This document shows positions 53,940 through 64,000 of a DNA stretch of 64,000 nt, in pieces (within the stretch, counting starts at the first letter, position 1; each line of letters starts with the position of its first letter). The notes beneath the pieces are model-generated. The model was not told where the DNA came from. It saw only the letters and a program-made list of their open reading frames with translations, and did not search any database. This DNA comes from Chondrus crispus (taxonomy: Eukaryota > Rhodophyta > Florideophyceae > Gigartinales > Gigartinaceae), in the NCBI RefSeq assembly GCF_000350225.1, contig NW_005179082.1, forward strand, positions 1 through 64,000, given 5' to 3'. The position numbers and the translations under genes are program-made.

Positions 53940-55006
53940 TGTAGTGCAATACGCACCTGAAAAGGGGGGTTAAAAGAGATGAAAATGATGGGGTATAACA
54001 AGCAAAATTGGAAATCATTTCACTTTATTATTTTAATTATTAATTTTAATTAGTCGCATATTAGTTATTTAACATTAGATTAGATCTAGGATCTAGCGCC
54101 GAGAGCTACTGTAGTGGCTCAGGCGGGGCGATATATACCTTAGCCCTCTGACGACCAAGTCAGTAAAGGTAACCCGAGTTGCCGGAGTTGACTGTCGCCT
54201 TGGTCGAAGTCCGTCTCTACCAAGACGCTCCCTTTTACCTAAGCCTACGGCATCCTTCAGCGCTCGGGGGTCCCATTCCTTTTTTCCTTTATTTCCCAAC
54301 GAACCCGAGTTGCCGGAGTTGAATGTCGCCTTGGTCGAAGTCCGTCTCTATCAAGACGCTCCCTTTTACCTAAGCCTACGGCATCCTCTATCGCTCGGGG
54401 TCCCCTTTTCCCTTATCAATTTTCCTTTATTTCCCTATCCCAATTTCCCTTAATCTTGAGTTGGTTCCACCTTGTAGGATTGCGATCCGCAACGTGACGT
54501 CATTTGCCATCGGGCTTTTGTGTTGGTGCACCAGTGGTGCTTTCAGTGTTGGTTCCATCGGAATCTGGTTGCGACCGATCCGTTGTTGGTACTTTGCCAT
54601 CGGGCAGTACGACGGTGTAGTGCTGCTACGTTTTCTTGTTTCCCGACGGGCTACGTTGCGACGTCCCCGTCGAAGACCTTATCAAGGGTATAAGATGTAC
54701 AAGGCGCTCCTCGAGCATTGGATTTACGACCCATCGGACCAGGTTTACCTAAACACCCCTCCGAACTTGTCGAGCAGTTGCCTTTACAAGTCTCTACCAC
54801 CATTTACCGATCCCAGGCTGGGCCCTTCTCTTTGCCCCCCCCCTATCAGGGATCCGAGCTACTGCGGGCCGCAAACCTGCTTAAAGAGGACAGGGAGCTT
54901 CGAACACTCCGTAGCACTGTGCCGTTGGCAGTTGTTGTTTTTGTTGCTGTTGTTTGTGTTGGACCGTCGGACCTTGGTCTCTGCCTAACAGGCGCATTGC
55001 ACTACA
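53940..55006 (+). repeat. Solo family-A LTR in B2 antisense gene (1067 bp)
   Basis: It begins TGTAGTGCAAT and ends ATTGCACTACA, with a TATA box at 54132-54137. The flanks are GGGAG on the left and GAGAG on the right, an imperfect target duplication. It contains a tandem duplication of about 130 bp (about 54169-54300 and 54301-54430) shared with the A3 LTR, to which it is nearly identical. No internal element sequence adjoins it, so it is the product of LTR-LTR recombination. Confidence 0.9.
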
Positions 55007-56873
55007 GAGAGGAGGCAGCTGACACCTCCACCTGGTGGTTAGGGGTGCCGCTAAAGCGGTCGATTCCGCTACCGCTTGGTCGCTTGACGTACCCGTGACG
55101 CCGTCACGCTCGGTCAGGCGTCACGGTCGGCGAACTCTTGGCGAGGACGTACTTGCGTGGCGATCTACTACGGGTCCGTGCCATCTACGAAAGTGGCTTG
55201 ACGGAGGGAGCGTCCCTCGCCTTGGGTCGCTTGTTATCGGAGGGGGACGGTGCTGCCTATCAGATTCCGGACGCAGTGCCGGGGTATAGGACGTTCGCCT
55301 ACAGTGTGGAGGAGGCGGAGTACGTCGACCGGATGTCGACGTACTTGTTCCACCAGGGCACCCGAGGCCCCCGTCGTTTCATCTTCTCGGGGGTAGCGGG
55401 GCTGTACGTCAGCCGCCGTCCTCGCGATTTTTCGAAGGCTCGTGCGGCTCTTCAGAAATCCGCCTGCTCTCTCATGCGTCTCCACCATATCGCCTTGGCG
55501 CCGACCGATTGGTCGGCGTACCGCCACACCGAAGAGGAAGACGGACGGGTCTTCTCGTCCGCCGCGTTTTCCCCGGGTCTATCACGAGGCGATTTTCCGG
55601 GACTTCCGGCGAGCGTAGGGGAGGCACTCCCCTCGTTGGGGGTGCATCCGTTGCTCCCCTACGCTTTGAAGCACTTCAGCTTCGCGTGTAACGACCCCAC
55701 GCACCCGGCCTACGGGGACTTGGTCCACAATTTCGAATGCGAATGAGCGTGGTCCCTGTGTAACGCCTTTATGTACAAGGTTGCATTGCACGGGAGGGCC
55801 TTCGTGCAGCCCCTCGGCGTACTGTCCTTCCTCGGTTGGGTCTTGCCGTCGTTCCCCGATGGAACATTACACTCCTTGGAGCGCGGCTCTCCGCACATCC
55901 CGTGGTCCTATTCCTCGGTCCTCGACTTAATGCACCGCGCCGTTGCGGTGCCCGAACGCAACCGCCGCCCCTGGACGGATTACACGACAGGACCCGAAGC
56001 CTCTTCCTTGCGTACGACTCCCGGACCGACTCCTTCGTGGCCCGCCCGAGCGTACCGGCTGCGGGGCCGTCCCGTAGCAAAGGGGGGGTAGGCTCGACGG
56101 TGCGGGAGGCGCGACGGAAGAGGTATCGTGACCTCGACGGCGAGCCCCCAGCCATCGCGTTGGCTGGGGCTGACACAGTGAGGCCTCCTCCCGATGTCGG
56201 TTACCATACCGGGGCGGGGTCTACGTTACCTCCACTCCCCTCTCTCGGTTCCGTTGGGGGTCCGGGTACCCAACGGACCACCGCGCTCAGTCTTACCCTA
56301 GCTCGTGGCGAAATCACGGCAATCCCCCGGTTGTCCCGCGCCCTGGGGAATTTAGTCGATCGGACCTGGAACGCGGAGGAATTACTTCGGACCCTGACAA
56401 ATTGGTATCTCGAGCGCAGTAGCGAAGCGCGCCGCCTCGGAGCGGAGCGTCAGTCCTTTTCTGTCGAACGTGACTCCCTCGCGGCCCAGCTCCACGGCGC
56501 TCAGGGCGAACTCGAGGCCCTACGCGAGGCCTCTACGCGACGCGCGAGCGATCTCCAGCGCGCCATGGCCGAACGCGATCCGTACCGTGGTGAGCGAGAT
56601 TTTCCCAGAGCCGCTCGTCTCGAACCCGCGGGGTCGGCTTCCGTACCGCGGCAGGGTCTTCGAGACCCCTACGAAGGTCGCCGATACGGACATTCGGCCA
56701 TCGACGGACCTGCGACCTCGGCTGATCCATCTCAGGATCGGGTTCCCCACGAGGAGGTAGCGCTTCCACTTCTCCACGAGACGGGGGTGGACGTGCCTTC
56801 GCACCCCAGCTATTGTCCTCCGACGGGTCGTGCTTCCGGTTCGTCGGCGCCCTCAAACGGTACGATCCGTTGA
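55007..56873 (+). pseudogene. B2 antisense gene, C-terminal part, with stops and frame change
   Basis: This continues the B2 antisense gene. It matches B from TSTWWLGVPLKRSIPLPLG through the globular core (EEAEYVDRMSTYLFHQG, HPLLPYALKHF) to the coiled coil (ERQSFSVERDSLAAQL). Lesions: TGA near 55096 where B has TGG, TGA at 55744-55746 where B has TGG, and a frame change at about 55990 into the 55836-56873 frame. It ends TGA at 56871-56873. Despite these, similarity to B is high across the whole length and rich in synonymous differences, while the neighbouring noncoding segment is much harder to align. Confidence 0.78.
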
Positions 56874-59744
56874 ACGCTCGGGTCTACCGACGATTACGCG
56901 GCACCCTTTGACAGCTCCCTCTGGTAAAAGCCCCTAAGGCATTTTCTTGTCCTTTGCTCCTCGACGTGCGTTATCGATTTCTCCCCTCGGCCCACACCGC
57001 CACCTCGCTTGTAGCACGACCCTCCCCGATGGGCTGTGCTCGACGCGGTCCCTTCGTCCGTGTACGCTAGCGACGTACGCACGGAAGTCGCTGAGGGGGC
57101 AACCGATCGCCCTGCTCTCCCGTGGATTGGGTGAGCTGCGGCGTACGGTGGTTAGAGCCCCGTCTCAGGCACTTCCCCTCCTCGGCTTCTACGCGTCACC
57201 CTCATACGACGGGAGGGCGCTGCGTGATGTGCCCTGTCTCGTGAGGCGTCTGTGGCCGCGTGCGTGGGGGCAACGTCGACGGTCGAGCGTACTGCGCCGT
57301 TTCGCGTGGCCTCCCTTTCTCTGTCCGCCTCCCTCTCCGTCCTCCGCCTGCCGGCGACCTCTTCGTTCGGTCCAAAGGGGACGGCGTGTCCGAAGGAGGG
57401 GCGTGGAGACCGAGAGACGCAGGGAGCTCGGACGTGAGGGTGGTCAAGCCCGAGCGGAATTAACGAGCTCCCATTGGTCGGTCTGCTCTTACGCGGTTGA
57501 GGAGCGCACATGGGCGATTTCTGAGGTACCCAATTTAACGATGTTCCATTGGCCGGACGATCCCCGACTCCTTCTGCCCAACGTGATGTGGGTAGAGAGA
57601 GCCAGAGGTCGGGGAACGGCCCTCCCTCGAACGCTTCGTATGTCTTTGCTGTACCGTGTTCCGCCACAGCTCTTCGACAGCGTTTGTGTAGCGAGCTGGT
57701 CCGCGTGGTGAAGCTAGTGATGGGTTGCCGAAGGAGAGTGTAAGGCGGGAACACTCAGAATGATGCACGAAAAGAGGCGTCGTCCTCGTCGACCACCACG
57801 CGCTTCCCCACGATGACCTCCTGACGCAAGCCCACCGTCAGGTTCTCAACGTCCTTGCCTTTCAGCAGCACATACATCTATCCTGCATCTGAGCATGCCA
57901 ACCGCGTTGACGTTCGCGACCCGCGCTCCGGTCCTCAGATTCACGGCTAGCGGCAAGGCGAGGGCCTGACGTTTCTGCTCGTCGCAGTGGCGTCGCTAGC
58001 CAACTGACTCGCGGGCTTGCCTGCGTTCAGCGCCTCTGCGGGGGAGTCGTCGACGTTGGGGTCCGGTTCTAAGCATCGTGCCCGTGAGGGGACGCGGGAC
58101 CTTCTTCTGATCGGAGATCGTGTTCTCGCAGTCAGCCTCCCATCGACCATGAAGTCGTCCACGAGCCTTTGGTCCCCCCTTGCGCGCACCGACCTGAGGT
58201 GTCGGTGGTACCGAAGCTGCCGTTCGAAATCAACAGCCCGGAGGTAACAATTTCGGTGTTGCTCGTCTCCTGTGCGGCCTCCTCGGAGGTGATGTCGTGA
58301 TCGACACACCCTCGATCTTCAACGCCCGTGACAATCTTAGACCTTTTGAGGCGACGTGTCCGTGGCGCAGAATCTGACGACGTTTTCGGCGTGCGGGGTA
58401 CGGTCGCGCAGGTTATTCTTCTCGCCGTCGCTGTGCGCTGGCGCAGCGCGCCGTTTTCTTGCGTTTCTTCCCTCTTCTGCGGGGGCGGCGTCTTCTTGCT
58501 GTGCCGAGGCCAGGGTAAGCGTCTTAGTTTGCTCCTCTCTGAGCGTCGTAGTTGGGGTTGCGGGTTCGCCGGGTGTTCGTCGTCGGTACCCGTCCCTCCT
58601 TTCGGCCATAGGCCGCCTGTTCGCAACTGCAGTTCGCGATCCGCACAGAGAGAGAGGTTAGTGACGTAGGATTCCCTGGGGGAGGCGTCTTCCAGCGCCG
58701 TTCGCCGTTGGTGGCGGAGGTTCGAGTGCGCGGAAGCCCTCCCCTCCGCGCTCGTCTTCTCCTCAACGGTAGTCCTCCGCTCCTCCGTTGGTCTAGGGAG
58801 CACGGCTTGGGTTCGGAGCTCGACCTGTGCTCGGTCGGCAGTGCGCGCTAGGAAAGTTAGAGGAAAAAAACCAGTCTGGCGGCTCGCCGCACGTCAGTAT
58901 TTCGAGGCACCCGCTCGATGCGAGCGTGGGATTCAACCTCGCGCGTGCTTCCCTTCCCGGTCAGGGGGCGGACGTGTGTACCTTCCGGTGGTACCTGTTG
59001 TACCCTAGCTCAGCGCCGTCCGCCTTCTCCTTGCTTTTCGTATGGCGTACAGTGCCCCAGGACGCGGGGCACGTGCCGGTGTAATTTATCCCCCCCTTAA
59101 TTTTTCCGTTATTTTCGGGGTACGGTGGCGGCAGTGATTTGGTGATAACGCGATCGGTGTTGGTGCATGGCGCGCATCTGGCGCCGCTCACGTGGAACGT
59201 TCTCATCTCCCCGTATCATTACGGGGCATGTCTCGGCGGCGGTTTTGAAATGTCTCTCGTCCGTGCGCACATATTGGTGCCCCTCCGACTGAGTTGCTCT
59301 CGCTTCCTCGCTCTTATTGAACGGCCCTAGCGCGCGTTCTCCTGACGCCGCTCCCCTCGCCTGCGCGTCTGCCTGCGCGTTTCGTGCGTCTTCTCGCGTA
59401 CGACCCACACTGAGAGGGTCATGATCCGGTCTTCTGCCGGGCTGTATAACCCGGATGCTGATTGATGGCTCGCCGTGAGCCTCCACCTTCTCGGATATTC
59501 CGAGACGCAAGCGACGGGCATTCTGGTCCCTAGCTCCGCCCACCGAGGGGCTCTCGTGATTTCAGGCAGTTCGTACTGTCCTGTTCTTATGTCTCGCGTC
59601 CTTGACATACGAGAAGTCAAGATGACTTGACTTGAACACGTCCCCGGCTGTGACCCTCCGATAGGGTCCATCGTCTTCCTTCGGTTCCCCTTTTAGTCTG
59701 TTCGTGCAGGCTGGGGTTAATCCGCGAAGGAGCAGTTGAGGGCC
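56874..59744 (-). other. Noncoding segment of B2 between antisense gene and pol
   Basis: I can support no gene here. About 59060-59740 matches the reverse complement of B 15410-16260, including the hairpin (about 59200-59230). The rest (56874-59000) shows little I can align with B by eye. Frames present are short and without motifs. Confidence 0.55.
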
Positions 59745-59750
59745 CCCGCC

Positions 59751-59785
59751 TTAAGCGTGAACGTCTGCGTTCACGGTTTGGGTGA
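59751..59785 (-). pseudogene. pol: B2 Pol last codons, cut by A3
   Basis: On the minus strand this encodes TQTVNADVHA and TAA, the same as the end of B Pol. It is followed by the internal polypurine-tract block. The rest of B2 pol is displaced by the A3 insertion at 59786. Confidence 0.75.
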
Positions 59786-60853
59786 TGTAGTGCAATACGC
59801 ATCTGAAAAGGGGGGTCAAAAGAGATGAAATTGATGGGGTATGACAAGCAAAATTGGAAATCATTTCACTTTATTATTTTAATTATTAATTTTAATTAGT
59901 CGCATATTAGTTATTTAACATTAGATTAGATCTAGGATCTAGCGCCGAGAGCTACTGTAGTGGCTCAGGCGGGGCGATATATACCTTAGCCCTCTGACGA
60001 CCAAGTCAGTAAAGGTAACCCGAGTTGCCGGAGTTGACTGTCGCCTTGGTCGAAGTCCGTCTCTACCAAGACGCTCCCTTTTACCTAAGCCTACGGCATC
60101 CTTCAGCGCTCGGGGGTCCCATTCCTTTTTTCCTTTATTTCCCAACGAACCCGAGTTGCCGGAGTTGAATGTCGCCTTGGTCGAAGTCCGTCTCTATCAA
60201 GACGCTCCCTTTTACCTAAGCCTACGGCATCCTCTATCGCTCGGGGTCCCCTTTTCCCTTATCAATTTTCCTTTATTTCCCTATCCCAATTTCCCTTAAT
60301 CTTGAGTTGGTTCCACCTTGTAGGATTGCGATCCGCAACGTGACGTCATTTGCCATCGGGCTTTTGTGTTGGTGCACCAGTGGTGCTTTTCTCAGTGTTG
60401 GTTCCATCGGAATCTGGTTGCGACCGATCCGTTGTTGGTACTTTGCCATCGGGCAGTACGACGGTGTAGTGCTGCTACGTTTTCTTGTTTCCCGACGGGC
60501 TACGTTGCGACGTCCCCGTCGAAGACCTTATCAAGGGTATAAGGTGTACAAGGCGCTCCTCGAGCATTGGATTTACGACCCATCGGACCAGGTTTACCTA
60601 AACACCCCTCCGAACTCGTCGAGCAGTTGCCTTTACAAATCTCTACCACCATTTACCGATCCCGGGCTGGGCCCTTCTCTTTGCCCCCCCTATCAGGGAT
60701 CCGAGCTACTGCGGGCCGCAAACCCGCTTAAAGAGGACAGGGAGCTTCGAACACTCCGTAGCGCTGTGCCGTTGGCAGTTGTTGTTTTTGTTGCTGTTGT
60801 TTGTGTTGGACCGTCGGACCTTGGTCTCTGCCTAACAGGCGCATTGCACTACA
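59786..60853 (+). repeat. 5' LTR of A3 (1068 bp)
   Basis: It begins TGTAGTGCAAT and ends ATTGCACTACA, with a TATA box at 59978-59983. It carries the same tandem duplication of about 130 bp (about 60015-60275) as the solo LTR at 53940 and differs from it at only a few positions, so both belong to one young subfamily. Confidence 0.93.
59978..59983 (+). promoter_or_regulatory. LTR TATA box of A3
   Basis: TATATA sits in GGGGCGATATATACCTTAG, about 190 bp into the LTR, in the position conserved across family-A LTRs. It is the likely core promoter for genomic RNA. Confidence 0.6.
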
Positions 60854-60857
60854 AAAG

Positions 60858-60875
60858 TGGTTTCCCGACCTAGAA
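60858..60875 (+). other. Primer-binding site of A3
   Basis: TGGTTTCCCGACCTAGAA starts five bases after the LTR and differs from the B site at one base. Its complement fits the same tRNA 3' end. Confidence 0.75.
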
Positions 60876-61030
60876 GTTTTGTTTACTGTGCAGGAGACCC
60901 GACTTAGAATTTTTGTCGACGACAGTCCTGGTCTGGAGACGCACTACAAAAGTAGTCTGGGAACGGACTCTTTTTTTTATTTTCTTTCTGTTTGTAACCT
61001 CTTTGCTGCGTAGGTCCGCTCGTACGAGCG

Positions 61031-63307
61031 ATGTCAACAAGCGTACCCGGGGACGTCGGTCCCGGGGCGAGCAGAGCCGGATCGGCACGAGCGTCGAGGA
61101 TCCCGAGGGGTCCTCGCACCCGGAGCCAGGCCAATACGGCCACGGACCCCGGAGATCAAGAATCCTCTACGGGGATAGCCGCCGACAAGACTGACCTCGA
61201 CGAGAAATTGGAGAAGATGAGCAGCGAAATTCGCCAAGAGATGACGAAAAATCTCGAGGCTGAATTAGCCCTCGTCCGGAAGCAACTGGAGTTGCAAGCA
61301 TCCGAGTTCCACACCGTTTTGGGAGAGCTATCGGCTCGAGTGGATCTCGTCGAGAAGGAGCGAGGAGATGCGACCGACGGTCTGGAGCCGAAGGTCCTAG
61401 CCTGGTTGAAAATTTCGGTCAAGGACGCGAGGAGCGACGCGAATCAAGCCTTGGAGTCCTTAGGAAAATTCAGAGCAAGCATTGATGACCGATTCGATTG
61501 CGCCGCGCAACGTCTCCAGGACCTTGAGCAGGCCGCGGATCAAGCTCCGCAAGGATCGGACGACGAGCCGCTCCCTTCGGGTAGAGAGGGCGACCGTCGG
61601 TCGAAGAAAGACAAGCCCGCTCGGCAGTGGAGTTCCAAGTCGAAGCCCTCGAAGAAGGACAAGCGACGTACAAGCAAGGGTCACTGTAGTGACGATCCGG
61701 AGAACCGCGACTCACAGTCAGAGTCGCTTGGTCCCTCCGAAGATGGTAACGGCGGTTCGTCGAACCATTCGGGCGATTCCGAACGCCGTTCAGAAGACGG
61801 AAACGGAATTTCGTCAAGCAAGAAAATTTCCTCCAGACGAGGCGGAGTCACTTCGTCCGCCTCGCGGAGAGACAAGGACGCGGAGCCCGAAGATGTGGCA
61901 ACGCGGCGCGGGCCGCGATGGGAGGAGTTGGAGGAGCTGAATCCGACCAACTACCTCTTCAAGAAGTTACTTTCGTACCGAACGTACCGCTTGCGGAACC
62001 CGCAGACATATTTGTCAAGTTCCCGGCGGACCGCCGTGCGAAAAATTAGGAGAGATATTCCGCGTAAGGTGAAGAAGGACAACACGTTCACAGGAGAGGA
62101 CGGGGTCCTTGTGTTGGATTTTTTGGCAAAGTTAGTTCAAGAGTTTGATACTCAAGAAATGAACGAGGGGCAAGCGATCCGCCTGTTCCCTGAACTTTTA
62201 AGCGGCATCGCCTTGAGACAGTACACTTCGGTGTCGCAGACGGCCGGGGCACATCACGGAAAGATATCCGTTTGGCCAGAGGCCGTGCAGTGGTTGTTGA
62301 GGAGTTTCGCAACCGACGAGGCGATCCGTCAAGCCGTGCTCGCATTGCGAGAAGTTCAGCAAAGACCGTCTGAAGACGAGATGGAATTTTATATCCGTCT
62401 GATGGACGCAAGCAATCGATGTGGAAACGTATATTCGATGGAAGAACAGATGACGATGTTTATTGAAGGACTCTATTCGAGTATCAAGCCGATGGTATCA
62501 TTTTTGAGACTAGTGAATTACGCGAAGGCGCATGGCTCGGCGAGCCGCGCTAAGTACAAGAAGACCAAGAAGGTCACGATTCAGACGCCGTCGACTTTCA
62601 GGGCGGGGAAGAAGCCGAGGGCTTCTTATCCCGGTCGCAAAAGTCACGCCGCAGTCCATTTAGCCGAGTCCATGTCCGCGTCAGATGAGCGCGGTGCGCA
62701 TGGAAGTAGCGAAAATCACTACGAAGGAGCGTTAGTAGCCGAAGGCGAGTTCACGGAGCCATCGGAGGGCTACGGACACGAGGACTACGGGGACAGCCGG
62801 TCGTCAACTTTACCGACGCCTGCATATACGACGGAGTCGTTTTCAGAGCCCACGGATCCCGTGATGATGTTTCGGGGGCGCGGCCACACGCCGGCGCCGT
62901 GCATTCCGATGGAAGACAAGGGTACGACGTTTCAAAGGCCAGGCTGGATGGGAAGGCCACAACGTCAAGGAAGGCCGCCGGCCCGTGGAGGACCTAGGAC
63001 GCCGTATCCCGTCAAGACGCACGGTCTGGTGTGCTATCATTGCTATGAAAAGGGGCACGCCGCGCCAACGTGCATTCTTTCCCTCCGGGAAATGCACCGA
63101 GTTTTGGAAAATTATGAGGCGTTGTCTCCGCTGGAGAGGTTAGGGATACCATCGACGAGTTACCTGAAGGTCAAGAATTGGTTAGATTCGCAGACGGCGA
63201 GCACGCCGAGTGCTTCAACGCCAAGGTCGAACCAACCCTTCAGAGGGCCCACCGCGGGGCCCGCGCCGTCGGATGTGAGAAGGATCCCGCAGCGGCAGGA
63301 AAACTAG
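61031..63307 (+). CDS. gag: Element A3 Gag (758 aa, intact)
   Basis: This is the Gag polyprotein that would form the retrotransposon particle. The ATG at 61031 lies 177 bp after the LTR, and the same start is used in A' (6391). Residues 1-50 are basic and low-complexity; about 50-110 is a coiled coil (KLEKMSSEIRQEM...); about 170-290 is a charged Ser/Lys linker; about 295-510 is the capsid-like domain; and the zinc knuckle has Cys668, Cys671, His676 and Cys681. Compared with A1 and A', ten residues (QYRQDNRDVS) are missing in frame after SIKPMVS, near 62499. The stop TAG (63305-63307) follows the GGAAAAC heptamer, and pol continues in the -1 frame. Confidence 0.93.
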   Translation: MSTSVPGDVGPGASRAGSARASRIPRGPRTRSQANTATDPGDQESSTGIAADKTDLDEKLEKMSSEIRQEMTKNLEAELALVRKQLELQASEFHTVLGELSARVDLVEKERGDATDGLEPKVLAWLKISVKDARSDANQALESLGKFRASIDDRFDCAAQRLQDLEQAADQAPQGSDDEPLPSGREGDRRSKKDKPARQWSSKSKPSKKDKRRTSKGHCSDDPENRDSQSESLGPSEDGNGGSSNHSGDSERRSEDGNGISSSKKISSRRGGVTSSASRRDKDAEPEDVATRRGPRWEELEELNPTNYLFKKLLSYRTYRLRNPQTYLSSSRRTAVRKIRRDIPRKVKKDNTFTGEDGVLVLDFLAKLVQEFDTQEMNEGQAIRLFPELLSGIALRQYTSVSQTAGAHHGKISVWPEAVQWLLRSFATDEAIRQAVLALREVQQRPSEDEMEFYIRLMDASNRCGNVYSMEEQMTMFIEGLYSSIKPMVSFLRLVNYAKAHGSASRAKYKKTKKVTIQTPSTFRAGKKPRASYPGRKSHAAVHLAESMSASDERGAHGSSENHYEGALVAEGEFTEPSEGYGHEDYGDSRSSTLPTPAYTTESFSEPTDPVMMFRGRGHTPAPCIPMEDKGTTFQRPGWMGRPQRQGRPPARGGPRTPYPVKTHGLVCYHCYEKGHAAPTCILSLREMHRVLENYEALSPLERLGIPSTSYLKVKNWLDSQTASTPSASTPRSNQPFRGPTAGPAPSDVRRIPQRQEN

Positions 63308-64000
63308 AGAGGGGAATCTCGCATGAGTCGCGAGAGGCACAGGGTCGACGTACTGTGCCCGGGTCTCAGCCCCGTTCCCCGTATCTAAAGGAAAAGTCAG
63401 GCCTCGAGGAGGAGGTTGTTGGAATGGTGGATAAGCCCAAAGGGCCAGCTCAAGTCAAGAAAATTTTGAGCCGAGCCCGAGATCATCCGCTGGAAGAAGT
63501 TCGAAGACCCTGGTACAGGGTTAAGCGAAGGGAATGTCCCGAGAAGATTTTGGTTCTTGCGCGAAAAAACTACAAAGTGTACGCGGACATTGGACCAACA
63601 GTCGGATTGATGAGCCGGGTGTTGTCTGTTTTAGACACCGGCGCGAGACCAAACCTTGTGCGAAAATCGGAACTCCCAGCTGGAATGGAATCTCTAGTGT
63701 CCTACGTACCGACCCAAAACCTTGGCGACGCGAACAATAGGCCACTCCGGACTCTCGGCACAATTAGAATGCCTGTGAGGCTTGGAAAATTTGTGGCCGC
63801 AGCCGAGTTTATTGTATGCGAGAAACTAGCCGTCCCGCTAATTCTAGGCGCGGACTACTGTGACCGGTTTGTGGAAGCAATTTATCCAAGGAAGAAAACG
63901 GTTGAGTTGGCGGATTTCTCGGAGGTTCCGATAGTTAGGCGGTTCTCGACGAGAAGAGGGAAAAAGAATCTCGTCCCGGGAGAGGACGAGAATGATGGAA
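63290..64000 (+). CDS. pol: Element A3 Pol, N-terminal part (protease), cut by window end
   Basis: This is the start of Pol in the -1 frame relative to gag, with no stop up to the window end. It reads AAGKLERGISHESREAQ, a basic segment (VRRPWYRVKRRECPEKIL), then the protease with DTGARPNLV at about 63634 (A1 has DTGAGPNLI; the Gly-to-Arg change next to the active site may weaken the enzyme) and LGADYCDRFVEAIYP near 63845. There is no suitable ATG near the start, so frameshift expression is likely. RT and integrase lie beyond the window. Confidence 0.87.

Larger units (their letters stand above)
52401..59785 (-). mobile_element. Element B2, family B, minus strand, 3' portion
   Basis: This is a reverse-oriented family-B element. 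From left to right: 3' LTR, polypurine tract, antisense gene (which reads on the plus strand), noncoding segment, and the last codons of pol at 59751-59785, where A3 is inserted. The remainder should continue beyond A3, outside the window. A solo family-A LTR also interrupts it at 53940-55006. It is substantially diverged from B, so the two are independent copies. Confidence 0.88.
59786..64000 (+). mobile_element. Ty3/gypsy element A3, 5' part, running off the window
   Basis: This is a family-A element inserted into the end of B2 pol. It has a 5' LTR, a primer-binding site, an intact gag and the start of pol. It is the best-preserved A copy here: no stop or frameshift is visible in gag or in the first 700 bases of pol. 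The right end and target duplication are outside the window. Confidence 0.92.

Noticed and set aside
57152..57754. 200-codon minus-strand frame and overlapping 254-codon plus-strand frame in B2
   Set aside because: There is no motif, no matching frame in B, and both strands are open together, as expected in GC-rich DNA.

Overview
This window is eukaryotic repeat DNA. I see no host single-copy gene and no rRNA or complete tRNA gene. It is almost entirely Ty3/gypsy LTR retrotransposons with chromodomain integrases, inserted into one another. The host cannot be named from this sequence. The moderately GC-rich, retroelement-dense composition and a captured sulfotransferase-like gene would suit a red alga or a stramenopile such as an oomycete, but this is a weak inference.

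Layout. I name the elements A1, A', A3 (family A), B and B2 (family B), C and D. (1) Bases 1-43636 are element A1 (plus strand, 5' end outside the window). Its integrase is split at 5168/35559 by A' (5169-35558, 5-bp target duplication ACCGT). The gag of A' is split by a complete element B (7435-22607, target duplication GTGAAG). (2) A1 lies in the minus-strand gag of element D (43637-44518), next to a 516-bp LTR (44532-45047). (3) Element C (gag 45144-47438, pol about 47450-51779) is a decayed plus-strand chromodomain element. (4) Element B2 is on the minus strand (3' LTR 52401-53057). A solo family-A LTR (53940-55006) interrupts its antisense gene, and A3 (59786 to the window end) interrupts the end of its pol.

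Each element carries gag with a CCHC zinc knuckle and pol (protease, reverse transcriptase, RNase H, integrase, chromodomain). Families A and B also carry about 6 kb between pol and the 3' LTR, and this segment holds a long gene on the opposite strand (618 aa in A, 889 aa in B). The two antisense proteins look unrelated to each other. Both start just inside the 3' LTR, both have a second copy in the window, and both stayed open where the pol beside them decayed. In B the segment is bounded by two near-identical polypurine-tract motifs, as if a module had been added to a standard element.

Primer-binding sites in A and B match the 3' end of a tRNA with a C1:G72 pair and A73, most likely tRNA-Tyr. 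A tRNA-Tyr-like 5' half lies inside A' at 29401. A1 also carries a decayed sulfotransferase-like gene at about 38995-40071.
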